Assembly: GCA_905221615.1 (NCBI GenBank)
Contig: CAJNDT010000001.1
Span: 2,097,894 to 2,161,893 of the forward strand
DNA from: Symbiodinium sp. CCMP2592
Lineage: Eukaryota; Sar; Dinophyceae; Suessiales; Symbiodiniaceae
DNA: 64,000 bases
Direction of reading: 5' to 3'
In this document: positions 10,097 to 18,894 of the stretch, in pieces
How positions within the stretch are numbered: the first letter of the stretch is position 1
How the letters are laid out: each line of letters opens with the position of its first letter
Made by a program: the position numbers and the translations under genes
The notes under the pieces: model-generated
Told to the model about the DNA's origin: nothing
Database searches by the model: none
The model's input: the letters and a program-made list of their open reading frames with translations, nothing else

Positions 10097-10789
10097 AGAC
10101 CCACCCCAAAACTAGGTTACCTTAAAGATCCCCAAGAAGCAACCTCCCTTGCAGGACGGTCGACGTCGTCGTCGCGATCGTACACCTACTACAGTTCCGA
10201 GGGGGAGGATCCTCGGAAGGAGGCGGCTGAAGCCACGAAGAGAAAAAGTGGTGGCCAGATGCGGAGCTCAAGCTCGGAACGAGAAGACAGAAAGCCGCCC
10301 GGGAGGAGGGATGAGAAGGGAAAGGAGGAGGTGGAAGCAAGAAAGAGAGATGAAAAAAAGAGAGGTGCGGCTGAGGCAGCTTCTTCCTCCACAAAGAAAC
10401 CGGAGGTGAAGGCGATGCCAAAGAAGGCGAAGGCAATGTCAGATCCCCCTCCTGGGATCTGGGTTGCTGCCTCGAACCCCCGCCGGGACCAGCAGGACAG
10501 AGGCTGGGACCGTCACCGGGGGGAGCAGCAGGACAGAGACTGGGGCCGCCACGGGAGCCAGCAGGACAGAGACCGCAGTCGCCGGGGTTTTGGCGATGAT
10601 GATGGCACGTGGGGCCGGGGCAATGGCGGCCGTGGCCGTGGCGGTGGCAGCGGTGGCCGCGATGGCTACCGTTCGTGGAGCCCGGTGACAGCGCCGCCAA
10701 CATGGCAAGGCGGCTACCAGGGCTATCATCAGTGGTGGCGCAAGCCGCATGAAGAGCGGCAGGGGAGTCCACCTCCGTACAAGAGGTGA
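10097..10789 (+). CDS. Arg/Ser- and Gly-rich (SR/RGG-type) protein, 5' end uncertain
   Basis: The frame is open from 10097. The first ATG is 10259, but the codons before it already encode a Ser/Arg-rich stretch (SRSYTYYSSEGEDPRKEAAE), so the real start is probably upstream through an intron. A pyrimidine-rich acceptor-like sequence ends in TTGCAG at 10153. Downstream it encodes charged KR/E-rich sequence, then DQQDRGWDRH-like repeats, a GRGNGGRGRGGGSGGR tract and an aromatic-Gly tail. RGG and SR tracts usually mean RNA binding. The last 41 bases overlap the start of the zinc-finger ORF in another frame, so the two may be one gene with a +1 shift. Confidence 0.5.
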   Translation, partial: RPTPKLGYLKDPQEATSLAGRSTSSSRSYTYYSSEGEDPRKEAAEATKRKSGGQMRSSSSEREDRKPPGRRDEKGKEEVEARKRDEKKRGAAEAASSSTKKPEVKAMPKKAKAMSDPPPGIWVAASNPRRDQQDRGWDRHRGEQQDRDWGRHGSQQDRDRSRRGFGDDDGTWGRGNGGRGRGGGSGGRDGYRSWSPVTAPPTWQGGYQGYHQWWRKPHEERQGSPPPYKR

Positions 10790-11351
10790 GGCTACCATCC
10801 AGCGCAACTGGCTGCGGTGCATGGCTTGCCAGAAGTCTTTCAAGACGCAATACAGCTACCAGCAGCACTACCAAGCAAAACACGCCAGCCAAGCGCCGCA
10901 GGCAGAGGATGTGCCAGAGCCGGAAGTGGTTCCCTCCTCAGTTCTTCCAGAGGAGTCCATCTCCCAGGTGCTGCTGAGGCAAGGCCAGGGTGGCCAAGGG
11001 CCGGCGCCGGAACCGCACCAGCCCAGGAGGCAGCCACGAAAGAAGCCGGCAGTGCCAGCTGACGTCCCGGACATCCCGGTCTACAGAGGCCAGGGATACG
11101 TGGCACCCGGCCCAGACACGGTCGCGGCCCTGGGCTTGTCGGCAGCACAGCTGCAAGGGCCATCGCCAATGCCACCTCCAGCGGGGCCGCCGGACAGCCA
11201 AGCTTCCGGGTCTGCTGCGAGCTCTGGCCGGGGCGGCAGGCGGAACGAGCTTCTTGCGAACTTCTTGCAGAGTATGGGAAGTTTGGTGAGAGAGATGGGC
11301 GATGACGTGCCACTGCCAAAGCAGGGCCCATCGCCACCAAGCGGCCGCTAG
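10749..11351 (+). CDS. Single C2H2 zinc-finger protein
   Basis: A 200-residue frame starting with ATG inside the end of the SR/RGG ORF. Residues ~24-46 form a C2H2 finger, CMACQKSFKTQYSYQQHYQA plus KH, spaced C-x2-C-x12-H-x4-H. The rest is Pro/Gln/Gly-rich and looks disordered. The C-terminus (RNELLANFLQSMGSLVREMG) may be helical. A nucleic-acid-binding role is likely. The overlapping upstream frame suggests an RNA-binding protein whose C-terminal half is this finger region. Confidence 0.5.
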   Translation: MKSGRGVHLRTRGEATIQRNWLRCMACQKSFKTQYSYQQHYQAKHASQAPQAEDVPEPEVVPSSVLPEESISQVLLRQGQGGQGPAPEPHQPRRQPRKKPAVPADVPDIPVYRGQGYVAPGPDTVAALGLSAAQLQGPSPMPPPAGPPDSQASGSAASSGRGGRRNELLANFLQSMGSLVREMGDDVPLPKQGPSPPSGR

Positions 11352-11946
11352 TGGGCCCAAGCGCCGGGCACGGTGGCCCAGGTGGCACGGTGACAGTGCC
11401 TCCACAGCCTGCTTTGGAGGCAAAGGGTGCCAATCTTGTGGCAGACCCAATGCATGGATGCATTCGGGTGCCACTCTTGTGGCAGACCCTGGCCTAGCCC
11501 TAGCTGCCTAGCTGAGGCACCGTAGCGGCCCTAGCGGTCCTGCCCAAGGGGTGCGTTTTGTGCACTGAGGAATTGTGTCAGTGATGTTGTCTTTTGTGAA
11601 CTTAGGCAGTGTTTTGCTATGTTTCAGGATGTGGTTTATGCAGTATGTACATATTTTTCACACAGACGGCACTTTCTTATGTTTCAGGACACAATTCCTT
11701 GGCTTGCACCGCTGCACTGGAGAGGCACAGAGATCTTCGGGTCTTCCAAGAAAAAAAGCTGACTTGAAGGGCGTGGGCCTGGGTTGTGGGAGGTAAAGGG
11801 CTTCATTTAGGCCTTTGTGTGCACAAAGTTTCGGCGTTGCTTGGTTTTACAAGGGCAAAGATAGTTCTCACACAGATTTGGTGCGATTTTGTTGAACATT
11901 AGGGCCTTTAAGCCAGAATTGGGCTTGGAAGCACATTTTTGGTCAT
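11352..11946. other. Spacer, nothing recognised
   Basis: GCCACTCTTGTGGCAGACCC-like sequence occurs twice near 11430-11490. The region from 11570 on is T-rich and non-coding in appearance. Confidence 0.4.
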
Positions 11947-12150
11947 CCACTGTCCCTCCCACTGTCCCTCCACTGTCGCTCCACTGTCCCTCCACTGTCG
12001 CTCCCGTTGGCTTGTTGTCGCTCCGATTGTCGCTCCCGCTGTCCCTCCCGTCCCTCCCGTCGCTCCCGCTGTCGCTCCCACTGTCGCTCCCACTGTCGCT
12101 CCCACTGTCCCTCCACTGTCCCTCCGCTGTCCCTCCCGGCTCTTCCCCTC
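11947..12150. repeat. 12-bp minisatellite (CACTGTCSCTCC)n
   Basis: Imperfect tandem units of CACTGTCCCTCC or CACTGTCGCTCC, interrupted near 12005-12055 by CCGTCCCTCCCGT-like variants. It is strongly pyrimidine-biased on the plus strand. Open frames on both strands across it are artefacts, because 12 is a multiple of three. Confidence 0.85.
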
Positions 12151-12395
12151 CAACGGCCTTTCACAGTCCCCTTCACATGCGAAACTTGTTTTTTCAGGCA
12201 TTTTCAGAGGCGGGCAGCATGGAATCAGACCCCGAAGGGACCCGCAGCAGCTCCATATGTGATCCATGGCATGTTTGCACTGAATATGTGGTGCATGTCG
12301 TGTTTTCTATGTTTCCAGCTATACTGCAGTGCTTTTGGCTTGCAGCAAGCAACAACTTTTGATTGTTTGCGATTTTGTGTCGTAGCATCATAGCA

Positions 12396-12959
12396 ATGCC
12401 ATCAGATCCGGCAACACCTGTGTGTGCTGCGGCCACAGAGGCCACAACAGCACCAGGTGCAATGCCAGCAAGGCCAACAGAGGCCACAACAGCAGCAAGT
12501 GCAATGCCAGCAAGGCCTGCGACCAACGACCCAGTAATTAAGTTCAAGCGAGGCCTTCGCCAGTTTTTTGAAGATCCGGGAACCACTCGCAAAAACGAGT
12601 ATCCCCTAACAAGAAGCGAAGCACTGGAGCTCGTCCAAGCAGTGCACGAAGACAGGAAGCGGGCCCTTGCTGCAGACAAAAGCAAGGAAATGACAGAGGC
12701 AGCTTTGAAGCGAGCGAGGTCTGACAACCTCGCACTTCAAAGCGAGATAAACCAGAAGGATGCCACAATATTGGCACTGCAAGAAAACAACAGGAATCTC
12801 TGGTCACAGAATGCGGCACTCAACAGAAAGATGAGCAGCCTTAAAGGGATTGTGACCGATTGTGTCACCAGCGTGAATTCCGTCCACGGCATTGTGGAAA
12901 GTTTTGAAGCGGCCATGATCCCAAGAAACCCCGACACCGAAGACACACAGACTGAGTGA
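12396..12959 (+). CDS. Coiled-coil protein, unknown function
   Basis: 187 residues from the first ATG (12396); the frame is open from 12363. The N-terminus contains a 14-residue duplication (TEATTAPGAMPARP, then TEATTAASAMPARP; 42 bp in DNA). Residues ~45-75 are basic and contain an FEDPGTTRKNEYPLTRSEA segment. Residues ~75-150 are heptad-like and rich in Leu/Ala/Gln/Asn, predicted by eye as a coiled coil. The tail is acidic. Position and orientation match the block, and small coiled-coil proteins of this kind are frequent as Gag- or ORF1-like partners in retroelements. No enzymatic motif is seen. Confidence 0.5.
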   Translation: MPSDPATPVCAAATEATTAPGAMPARPTEATTAASAMPARPATNDPVIKFKRGLRQFFEDPGTTRKNEYPLTRSEALELVQAVHEDRKRALAADKSKEMTEAALKRARSDNLALQSEINQKDATILALQENNRNLWSQNAALNRKMSSLKGIVTDCVTSVNSVHGIVESFEAAMIPRNPDTEDTQTE

Positions 12960-13246
12960 AGGTGTTGGCTCAGGCTGCTTGTGGATACTTATCCACTAGG
13001 ATAGCAACATGTTCTGCGTGCCACAGTGCACGATTTTGCTTTAAGGTGAACCGGGCTTTGAAGCCCAGTGCTGTGCGGAAAAAAGCGACTGCCTTTCAGC
13101 CTCAAGGTTCAGGTTTTTGCAATCCTCATAGCAGATCAGCACACCCCAAAGCCCAAAGCCACCAAAACCCAAATCCACAAACAACTTTCAAGCACAAAGC
13201 TCGGATCTGAACGTCGGCAGCTGTTTTGGTGTATGCCGGCTCAAAC
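12960..13246. other. Spacer upstream of the methyltransferase gene
   Basis: No coding signal beyond short frames. A-rich toward 13130-13200. The methyltransferase frame is open from 13226 without an ATG. Confidence 0.4.
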
Positions 13247-14494
13247 ATGGCAAGTTCGCTAACATTGCTGCTGCGAACAATACTGCAGCCCTTGCAGTTT
13301 CTGGAAAGGGCTGTTGTGGTGGCAGAGCCATGTTGTGGCATCAGTGGTTATAGGTCTTTGTGTTCCTCCGTGGGCGTGTCCTGGGAGCCAACAGCTGTTT
13401 ATGAAAATGACAAAGGCCTTGCACATTTTTGGAGAGATTGTTTGGGGCAGCAAGCAGATCAGCTCAACTTGGGCATGCATGGCGACATTTTGAAGGTCGA
13501 CGTTGCTTCTTTGCAACAGGAGCCCGAAGGGCTGATCGCTGGGCCTCCCTGCCAACCTTGGGCCATGTGCGGGTTGCGATCTCAGCAAGCAGATGCAAGG
13601 TGCGAAGTCTGGGAACAGACAGTGGAAATGATTATTCATTTTGCACATAGAGGAAGCCTGACGTTTTTCCTTTTGGAAAACAGTTCGGCCATGATAGGCT
13701 CACGTTTCTTGATGACACCTTGGAGCGACTGCGGCTTTGCATCCCATGGTTTGAAATCGATTTCGTTAAACACGACTTGGGTTCAGTTTGGCCTATGCAT
13801 CGCGAAAGGTTATGGGTAAGAGGATTGAGCAAAGATTGCCTGTCAGAAGATGGCAAGCTTCCTGCCGTGCTGCGTCAGCCCTGGGAGACTGCCGGAATCC
13901 AACCTCCCACCCTCCGAAGCTTGCTCCTGCCAGGTAAAGCTAATGACACCACAGACAGCATGACTGCAACTCAAGCTGCCAACCGCCAACCTCAAGCTTT
14001 ACATCCAGGCAGTTGCAGAAGAGAGGCGAAAGCACGAGTTCGACCTTGCTGTTGTCGAGTTGGACAGATGCCCCTTGCGGGCCGTCGGAGGGAGAGTCCA
14101 CAAAGACCGGGTGCCCAGTCTGCGAACACAGGGGCCTCTATTGTTTGTGCTGTCCACTGCAGACATCCATCTGCCCAGCAGCCAGATGGAGTTTCATCGT
14201 TATGTGCTGCCAGAAGAAAGGCTCATCCTTCAAGGTCACAGCCCAAATCTTCTCCAGCATTTCAAAAGCAAGCAACATGTTCTGCAGGCAGCAGGCAACT
14301 GTTTCAACGTTTTGCAGGCCAGCATAATGTTGGCCCCACTCCTGCGTGCTGCTGTAGTAGCTGGGAAGTTGTGGCGAGGTGTTCGGCAGCCTCGCTTGTC
14401 TCGACTACCCAGCACCAAGCCAGCTGTTGTTTCACCACCAAGAAAAAGACAAAAAATGAGGGCAACCATCGAATGGGCACTCAAGACCTTGTGA
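13247..14494 (+). pseudogene. C5-cytosine DNA methyltransferase, frame-broken (or split by unrecognised introns/shifts)
   Basis: C5-methyltransferase motifs appear in order in three frame segments. Segment 1 (13247-~13690) has motif I-like VAEPCCGISGYRSLC, the catalytic motif IV GPPCQPWAMCGLR with its PCQ cysteine, and motif VI FLLENS (usual ENV). Segment 2 (~13690-13933, shifted -1) has a motif VIII-like region, HDLGSVWPMHRERLWVRGL. Segment 3 (back in the first frame, to 14494) has the target-recognition and motif IX/X region, with YVLPEERLILQG and LQAAGNCFNVL. The enzyme would methylate cytosine C5 in DNA using S-adenosylmethionine. The second switch could be a GT-AG intron (13934-14012, donor CAG|GTAAAG); the first looks like a one-base indel. 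It is compact, with no N-terminal regulatory domains, as in bacterial-type or retroelement-borne enzymes. Confidence 0.8.
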
Positions 14495-14936
14495 TGTCCT
14501 TGCATAAATCAATTAGATTGCACGAAGTGCAAGATAATTTGATATGCACTGGCAGCTAGGGATGTGGCCAGTGTTCTGTTCATAATGTTTGTATTGCTGT
14601 CATCCCTTTGCAGATAGTTTACCAGGGCTACATCCACCATAATTAGTGCGGCCGACAACACTTTTCTGTAGCACCCTGCGCCGAGAAGGCGTGGACCAAG
14701 GAAAAGAAAGTGCCACGACATCAGCAGGAGCTAGAAAGAGAGAGACAGAGAGAGGGAGAGAGAGAGAGAGAGAGAGAACTTTGGAAGGAAGTAGCAGCCA
14801 CTCCATGATGGAATTGTTCATATCATGTCTCCAGCCGTTTTGCTTTTCAGGTTGCTTCTTTTAGGAAGCCCGGGCAGTGCCGAGTTTGCCTGCCTCGCCA
14901 CGAGAGTACTCTTCGTTTTTCTGCCGCCACCAAGCG
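14495..14936. other. Spacer with GA microsatellite
   Basis: Non-coding apart from a (GA)n tract at 14729-14779 with AGAG/ACAG interruptions. The frame of the next gene is open from 14877, but its first ATG is 14937. Confidence 0.5.
14729..14779. repeat. (GA)n microsatellite
   Basis: About 50 bases of almost pure GA dinucleotide on the plus strand. Confidence 0.9.
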
Positions 14937-16031
14937 ATGTCTGAGACACAGCTTGTGTGTCAGAAGTGCAGGGACCCTGTGTTGCTGGAGAACTCCCATG
15001 CATCAGGGCGGAATGCCCTGAAGCGTGTGTGTACAGGTTGTGCAGCAACTGACAAGTCCTTGCAGAGGTCTTGCAAGACCAAGGTTAAGGGGGCTGACGA
15101 AACCCCGGCAGAGCAAGACATGAGAATGAAGGCCGAAAAGGTCAAAAGCGAAGTGGCCAAGATGAGCGAGGAGGACAGAGCCGAATGGTACAAGAAACAG
15201 AAAGCCAAAAGAGAAGCTGAAGGATTCTCCAACAAACGCCGCACGTTTGAATCCGGAGTGGGAATCGTGGAGGAGAATCGCAGCCGGCACAGCGGCAGCG
15301 ATGACGTGGCCCGGTGGACCAGATTCCGAGACTGGGCCGCAACAGAAAGGTTGGTGACCGGTTGCTCGCCCGAGGAGCTCCCCACCCGTTGGAAGCGGGA
15401 GCTGGACAAGCCGACCAGCCAGACGAAGACTGTGAATGGCGAGGTCCTGCTGCGTGTGTGGACCGGCCTGGAAGACAGAGATGGCAGCCGCCACAGCATC
15501 ACAGCAGGCCTCAAGCAGAGGTGCGATCTTCACAACTCCGAGGACTTGGAGGCCTTCGGCACCCAAGCGGACATGCGGCTGCAAAGGGGAGAGACGTTGC
15601 TCCGTGCAGACCGCATGAGCTCAGATGCCGCCGGGGTCGTGAGAGAGACCCCTCTGCTTCAGATCCAAGCAGACATGGAGGCGTCGAGCAAAATGAGGAT
15701 GGCGGCCGAAGCGCTTCTCTACGAAGAGGCCGAGAAGATTGAGGAAAAACGGCGACAACTCCTCTCCCAGAGACCGAAGGTGTCAAGTGCGGCACTCGAA
15801 AAATTGCAATACGAAAGCAGCATCAGCAGGGCTCGGTCGAGTTGTGAAGCGAGTTTGTATCGTTTCAAGACAGCTCTCAAGACCGTGAAGCTGGAGATCG
15901 AGCAGATGTCCGAGAACGACCCCACCACCATGGTCGAGATGAAGACAAGGTCGGACAAGTTCGAGGAGATCTACAAGGGTGCCGAGCAGTACTTGGAGGA
16001 GACGATCGAGCATCTTGGCTGTGCATTCTAG
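14937..16031 (+). CDS. Cys-rich N-terminus plus long coiled-coil protein, unknown function
   Basis: 364 residues from the first ATG (14937); the open frame starts at a GTG (14877). The N-terminus has two CxxC pairs, CQKC (residues ~9-12) and CTGC (~36-39), with another Cys at ~50, compatible with one zinc-binding knuckle. Residues ~60-110 are Lys/Glu-rich. The middle part carries Trp-rich segments (ARWTRFRDWAATERL). Residues ~240-360 are heptad-like (EEAEKIEEKRRQLL, KTALKTVKLEIEQM) and likely coiled coil. It is intronless and uninterrupted. A 44-bp minisatellite begins directly after the stop. No family recognised. Confidence 0.6.
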   Translation: MSETQLVCQKCRDPVLLENSHASGRNALKRVCTGCAATDKSLQRSCKTKVKGADETPAEQDMRMKAEKVKSEVAKMSEEDRAEWYKKQKAKREAEGFSNKRRTFESGVGIVEENRSRHSGSDDVARWTRFRDWAATERLVTGCSPEELPTRWKRELDKPTSQTKTVNGEVLLRVWTGLEDRDGSRHSITAGLKQRCDLHNSEDLEAFGTQADMRLQRGETLLRADRMSSDAAGVVRETPLLQIQADMEASSKMRMAAEALLYEEAEKIEEKRRQLLSQRPKVSSAALEKLQYESSISRARSSCEASLYRFKTALKTVKLEIEQMSENDPTTMVEMKTRSDKFEEIYKGAEQYLEETIEHLGCAF

Positions 16032-16035
16032 AACA

Positions 16036-16735
16036 GAGTCTTTCCCAGAGCTTTTGATAGTTTGGGAAACAGCAGAATAGAGTCCTTCCCAGAGCTTTTG
16101 ATAGTTTGGGAAACAGCAGAATAGAGTCCTTCCCAGAGCTTTTGATAGTTTGGGAAACAGCAGAATAGAGTCCTTCTCAGAGCTTTTGAGTGTTTGGGAA
16201 ACAGCAGAATAGGGTCCTTCTCAGACTAATAGAGTCCTTCCCAGAGCTTTTGATAATTTGGGCCACAGCAGAATAGAGTCCTTCGCAGAGCTTTTGATAG
16301 TTTGGGAAACAGCAGAATAGAGTCCTTCCCAGAGCTTTTGATAGTTTGGGAAACAGCAGAATAGAGTCCTTCCCAGAGCTTTTGATAGTTTGGGAAACAG
16401 CAGAATAGAGTCCTTCTCAGAGCTTTTGAGTGTTTGGGAAACAGCAGAATAAGGTCCTTCTCAGAGCTTTTGAGTGTTTGGGAAACAGCAGAATAGGGTC
16501 CTTCTCAGACTAATAGAGTCCTTCCCAGAGCTTTTGATAATTTGGGCCACAGCAGAATAGAGTCCTTCGCAGAGCTTTTGATAGTTTGGGAAACAGCAGA
16601 ATAGAGTCCTTCCCAGAGCTTTTGATAGTTTGGGAAACAGCAGAATAGAGTCCTTCTCAGACCTTTTGATAGTTTGGGAAACAGCAGATTAGAGTCCTTA
16701 TCAAGGTGTTTGATAGTTTGGGAAATACCTAGTCT
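16036..16735. repeat. 44-bp minisatellite, about 16 units with a ~284-bp higher-order pattern
   Basis: The unit reads AGTCCTTCCCAGAGCTTTTG followed by ATAGTTTGGGAAACAGCAGAATAG. A variant containing TTCTCAGACTAATAGAG followed by GATAATTTGGGCCACAGCAG occurs at ~16217 and again at ~16501, giving a ~284-bp higher-order period. Units differ by a few bases. The array sits between two co-directional genes, and its last unit decays at 16680-16735. Confidence 0.92.
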
Positions 16736-16765
16736 ATCATTCTTGTAGTTTGCCGAGCCAAGGAA

Positions 16766-17342
16766 ATGGACAACTGCTTTGGAAAGCAACCCTTCGGACA
16801 CCTCCGACGAGGCCGCCGAGAAGTGGCACCAGTACTTCATGGATGTTTCGGCCTTTGTGAAGACGTTCGCATCAAAAGATGCGGTGAAAAAGGTGAAGGA
16901 CAACCTGGCGGAGATCAGGGCCTGGTGTGCCGAGTACAAGAAGGGCTGCAACAAGAAGAAGCGACTGTCAGTTTCCTCGGCAAACAAGGCAGCCACCCAA
17001 GCAGTGGAGAACATCAGCGAGGATCAGGGCGTGGTGTTTGCCGCTGCCGACTGGGTTGAGAAGGAGAACCAGGCCTTTGCCCTGGTTCTGGCTGCAGCCC
17101 AGAACCAGCAGCTGTTGCAGGAGTGGCTGGAGTTGCCGTACTACGAGCAGCAGAAGACCTGGCTGGCCGAAAGCTGGAAGAAAGGCAGCGGCCCCGAGCT
17201 GTCAACCAACGTGGTCGCCAAACCGCAGCTTTGCACGAAGCTCAACAAGGATTGGATGAGCTGCCTTGGCAATGCATCCAAGCACATCAAGGATGTCACC
17301 ACAGACGGTGATTTGAAAGAGGTGTTTTCGCCAATGTTTTAG
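16766..17342 (+). CDS. Helical protein, 5' part of a gene broken into two frames
   Basis: An ATG at 16766 (MDNCFG) opens one frame. The long frame is offset by a base and is open from about 16746 without an ATG until 16839. A single-base shift near 16780 joins them. The product (~185 residues) is Lys/Glu/Ala-rich and helical (AEKWHQYFMDVSAFVKTFAS, VKKVKDNLAEIRAWCAEYKK) with several Trp. No domain recognised. Its frame ends at 17342, but coding continues in another frame (next entry), so this is probably the N-terminal half of one protein. Confidence 0.45.
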
Positions 17343-17818
17343 AGCATGGGGAAAACACCAGCAAGATCTACTTCACAGCAGACTATGCCTTGACTGAGTT
17401 CAAGATGTGCTTGGAGGGCACATCTGTGTGCTGCGGATTCCAGATCAATACCACGATGATGAAAGACGGCTTCAAGGCTTTCTGTGATGCGACCCTGGCC
17501 ACGGACCCAAACGACTTCCTGAAAATCTGCCAGAAAAAAGGCTGGATTGTTCATCTGTCCCCGGGCAAAGCCCTGGGCATCCCAGCCGGCCACTGCTACT
17601 GTCAGATGGCCCAGGACATCACCCATGGCTGCCGGGTCCTGAAGCTGAGGGCCAGCGATGACAAGTCATCCGTTGGCCTGCTGACCGCACGAATTGCGGA
17701 TTATCCAGAGCTGATTGGTTTGCGCACTGGCAGGCTCCTGAACTGGATTTCCGGCAGCCAGGATGCTGCAGCTGCAGCTGCCCCTTCCGCAACAAAGGAT
17801 GTTGTGGGGGCAGCGTAG
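17315..17818 (+). CDS. C-terminal part of the same broken gene, unknown function
   Basis: No ATG starts this frame; a TTG at 17390 is the first alternative start. Codons upstream of it (VFANVLEHGENTSKIYFTAD) read as real protein and overlap the end of the previous frame, so a -1 shift near 17315-17335 would give one ~340-residue protein. Cys-rich stretches (KMCLEGTSVCCGF, GHCYCQMAQDITHGC) lie in the middle and an Ala-rich tail at the end. No recognised domain. Confidence 0.4.
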   Translation, partial: ERGVFANVLEHGENTSKIYFTADYALTEFKMCLEGTSVCCGFQINTTMMKDGFKAFCDATLATDPNDFLKICQKKGWIVHLSPGKALGIPAGHCYCQMAQDITHGCRVLKLRASDDKSSVGLLTARIADYPELIGLRTGRLLNWISGSQDAAAAAAPSATKDVVGAA

Positions 17819-17941
17819 ATGATCTTCTTTGCGAGGATTCCTGGCGATCTTTTCCTTGCCGATTTGCCATCTGATAGCAATGTCAGTGCTGCGGCTTTGT
17901 TCTTCTTTCAAAAACACCCCGAGCAAGTGAAGAGAGTTTGA
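17819..17941 (+). CDS. Possible 40-residue ORF abutting the previous stop
   Basis: The stop TAG at 17816-17818 is immediately followed by ATG. The short product starts MIFFARIPGDLFLADL and ends HPEQVKRV. It is hydrophobic at the N-terminus. It is in a different frame from the upstream gene and may be chance. Confidence 0.2.
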   Translation: MIFFARIPGDLFLADLPSDSNVSAAALFFFQKHPEQVKRV

Positions 17942-18297
17942 AACGGTTGTGCTGCCGTTTGCGGGAGGGTGCCTGCTAGCCAAGAGCATCACCAAGGTGA
18001 AATCTTGTGCGGCAGCCCTTGGGAGGCTACACAGCGTTGCGAGTTCTTTTACTTCTCACCACCCACCTCAACCTTGGAGCTTTGTGAAGCTGTGAAAAAA
18101 ATGATACTCGCCACGGTCATGCCCAGATCCCAAATATCATAGTTAGCTAAAAATTCTTGTTTCGAAGTTGTTGCTTGCTATTCTTATCTAAACTTCAAAG
18201 TCCCAGCATTACCCCAAACCTTAAACCAGTTGCTGCTTTGGTGAGCTGTTTCCTTCTCAAGGTAGGTTTTTTTTTTGTGTAGTTTCAGCTGTAGAAC
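17942..18297. other. Spacer, nothing recognised
   Basis: No open frame of note. There is a T-tract at 18269-18277 just before the next ATG. Confidence 0.4.
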
Positions 18298-18666
18298 ATG
18301 TATATCAAGTTCGTGCTGCCGAATGACACACCATCCCTCGATGGAATCACAACGTGCCCGCTGCACTGCCAGTATGAGCAGAACGACTTCACTAACAATG
18401 TGGACTGTGTGACACAAAATGTTTTGGAGGCTCATTTCGGGATTGGCCCTCCAACAGTCAGCGGAGGGGTTGCTGTGGATCCCCTTGTCGATGTCTGTTT
18501 GATTCTCATGGATTGGAAGATTGAAGACTTCTGGCAAGAAGTTTTGGTCTTCAACTGCTTCACCTCCAGAGTCGAGTTCCGATCTTGGGAGCTTGAAGAC
18601 TTCGGGGCAGTTTTGCGAGCATTAGACACAAACAGGGCCACAGAGCTTAGCGAGTCTGGAAAGTGA
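18298..18666 (+). CDS. 122-residue hypothetical protein
   Basis: ATG start at 18298 after a pyrimidine-rich stretch. The sequence is acidic and hydrophobic with several Cys and Trp (TTCPLHCQYEQNDF, LILMDWKIEDFWQEVLVF). No domain, signal peptide or repeat is recognised. It continues the plus-strand orientation of the 5-18 kb block, but whether it belongs to it is unknown. Confidence 0.35.
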   Translation: MYIKFVLPNDTPSLDGITTCPLHCQYEQNDFTNNVDCVTQNVLEAHFGIGPPTVSGGVAVDPLVDVCLILMDWKIEDFWQEVLVFNCFTSRVEFRSWELEDFGAVLRALDTNRATELSESGK

Positions 18667-18804
18667 CTTTTGCTTTTCAGCGAAAAAGGCTTCTCAGGAT
18701 CCAACACCACGGCAAATGATCAAACTCTCATGTTTCCGCAGGTGCACAGGGAAGACCTCTGGGGAGCAAATGCTGCATTCATCTGCGGCAACTCTCCTCA
18801 GCAG

Positions 18805-18888
18805 GTTCCAGTTGCAGACCTCGGAAATTTTGATGTCTTGCTGAAGGTTCCAGGTGCAGACCTCGGAAATCTTTATCTTTTGCTGAGT
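18805..18888 (+). repeat. 42-bp direct duplication in a short ORF
   Basis: GTTCCAGTTGCAGACCTCGG and GTTCCAGGTGCAGACCTCGG begin 42 bp apart. In the plus-strand frame 18670-18894 they encode VPVADLGNFDVLLK and VPGADLGNLYLLLS. That frame has no ATG at its beginning and may be a 3' remnant. Confidence 0.7.
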
Positions 18889-18894
18889 GTGTAG

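Noticed and set aside
11907-12267. Open frames on both strands over the 12-bp minisatellite
   Set aside because: The repeat length is a multiple of three, and the peptides are pure repeat.
13670-13690. Programmed -1 frameshift site in the methyltransferase
   Set aside because: GGAAAAC is near a slippery sequence, but the P-site pairing (GAA to GGA) fails the X-XXY-YYZ rule and no downstream structure was identified.
16505-17014. Minus-strand 169-codon frame
   Set aside because: It reads through the 44-bp minisatellite and the antisense of a better plus-strand frame.
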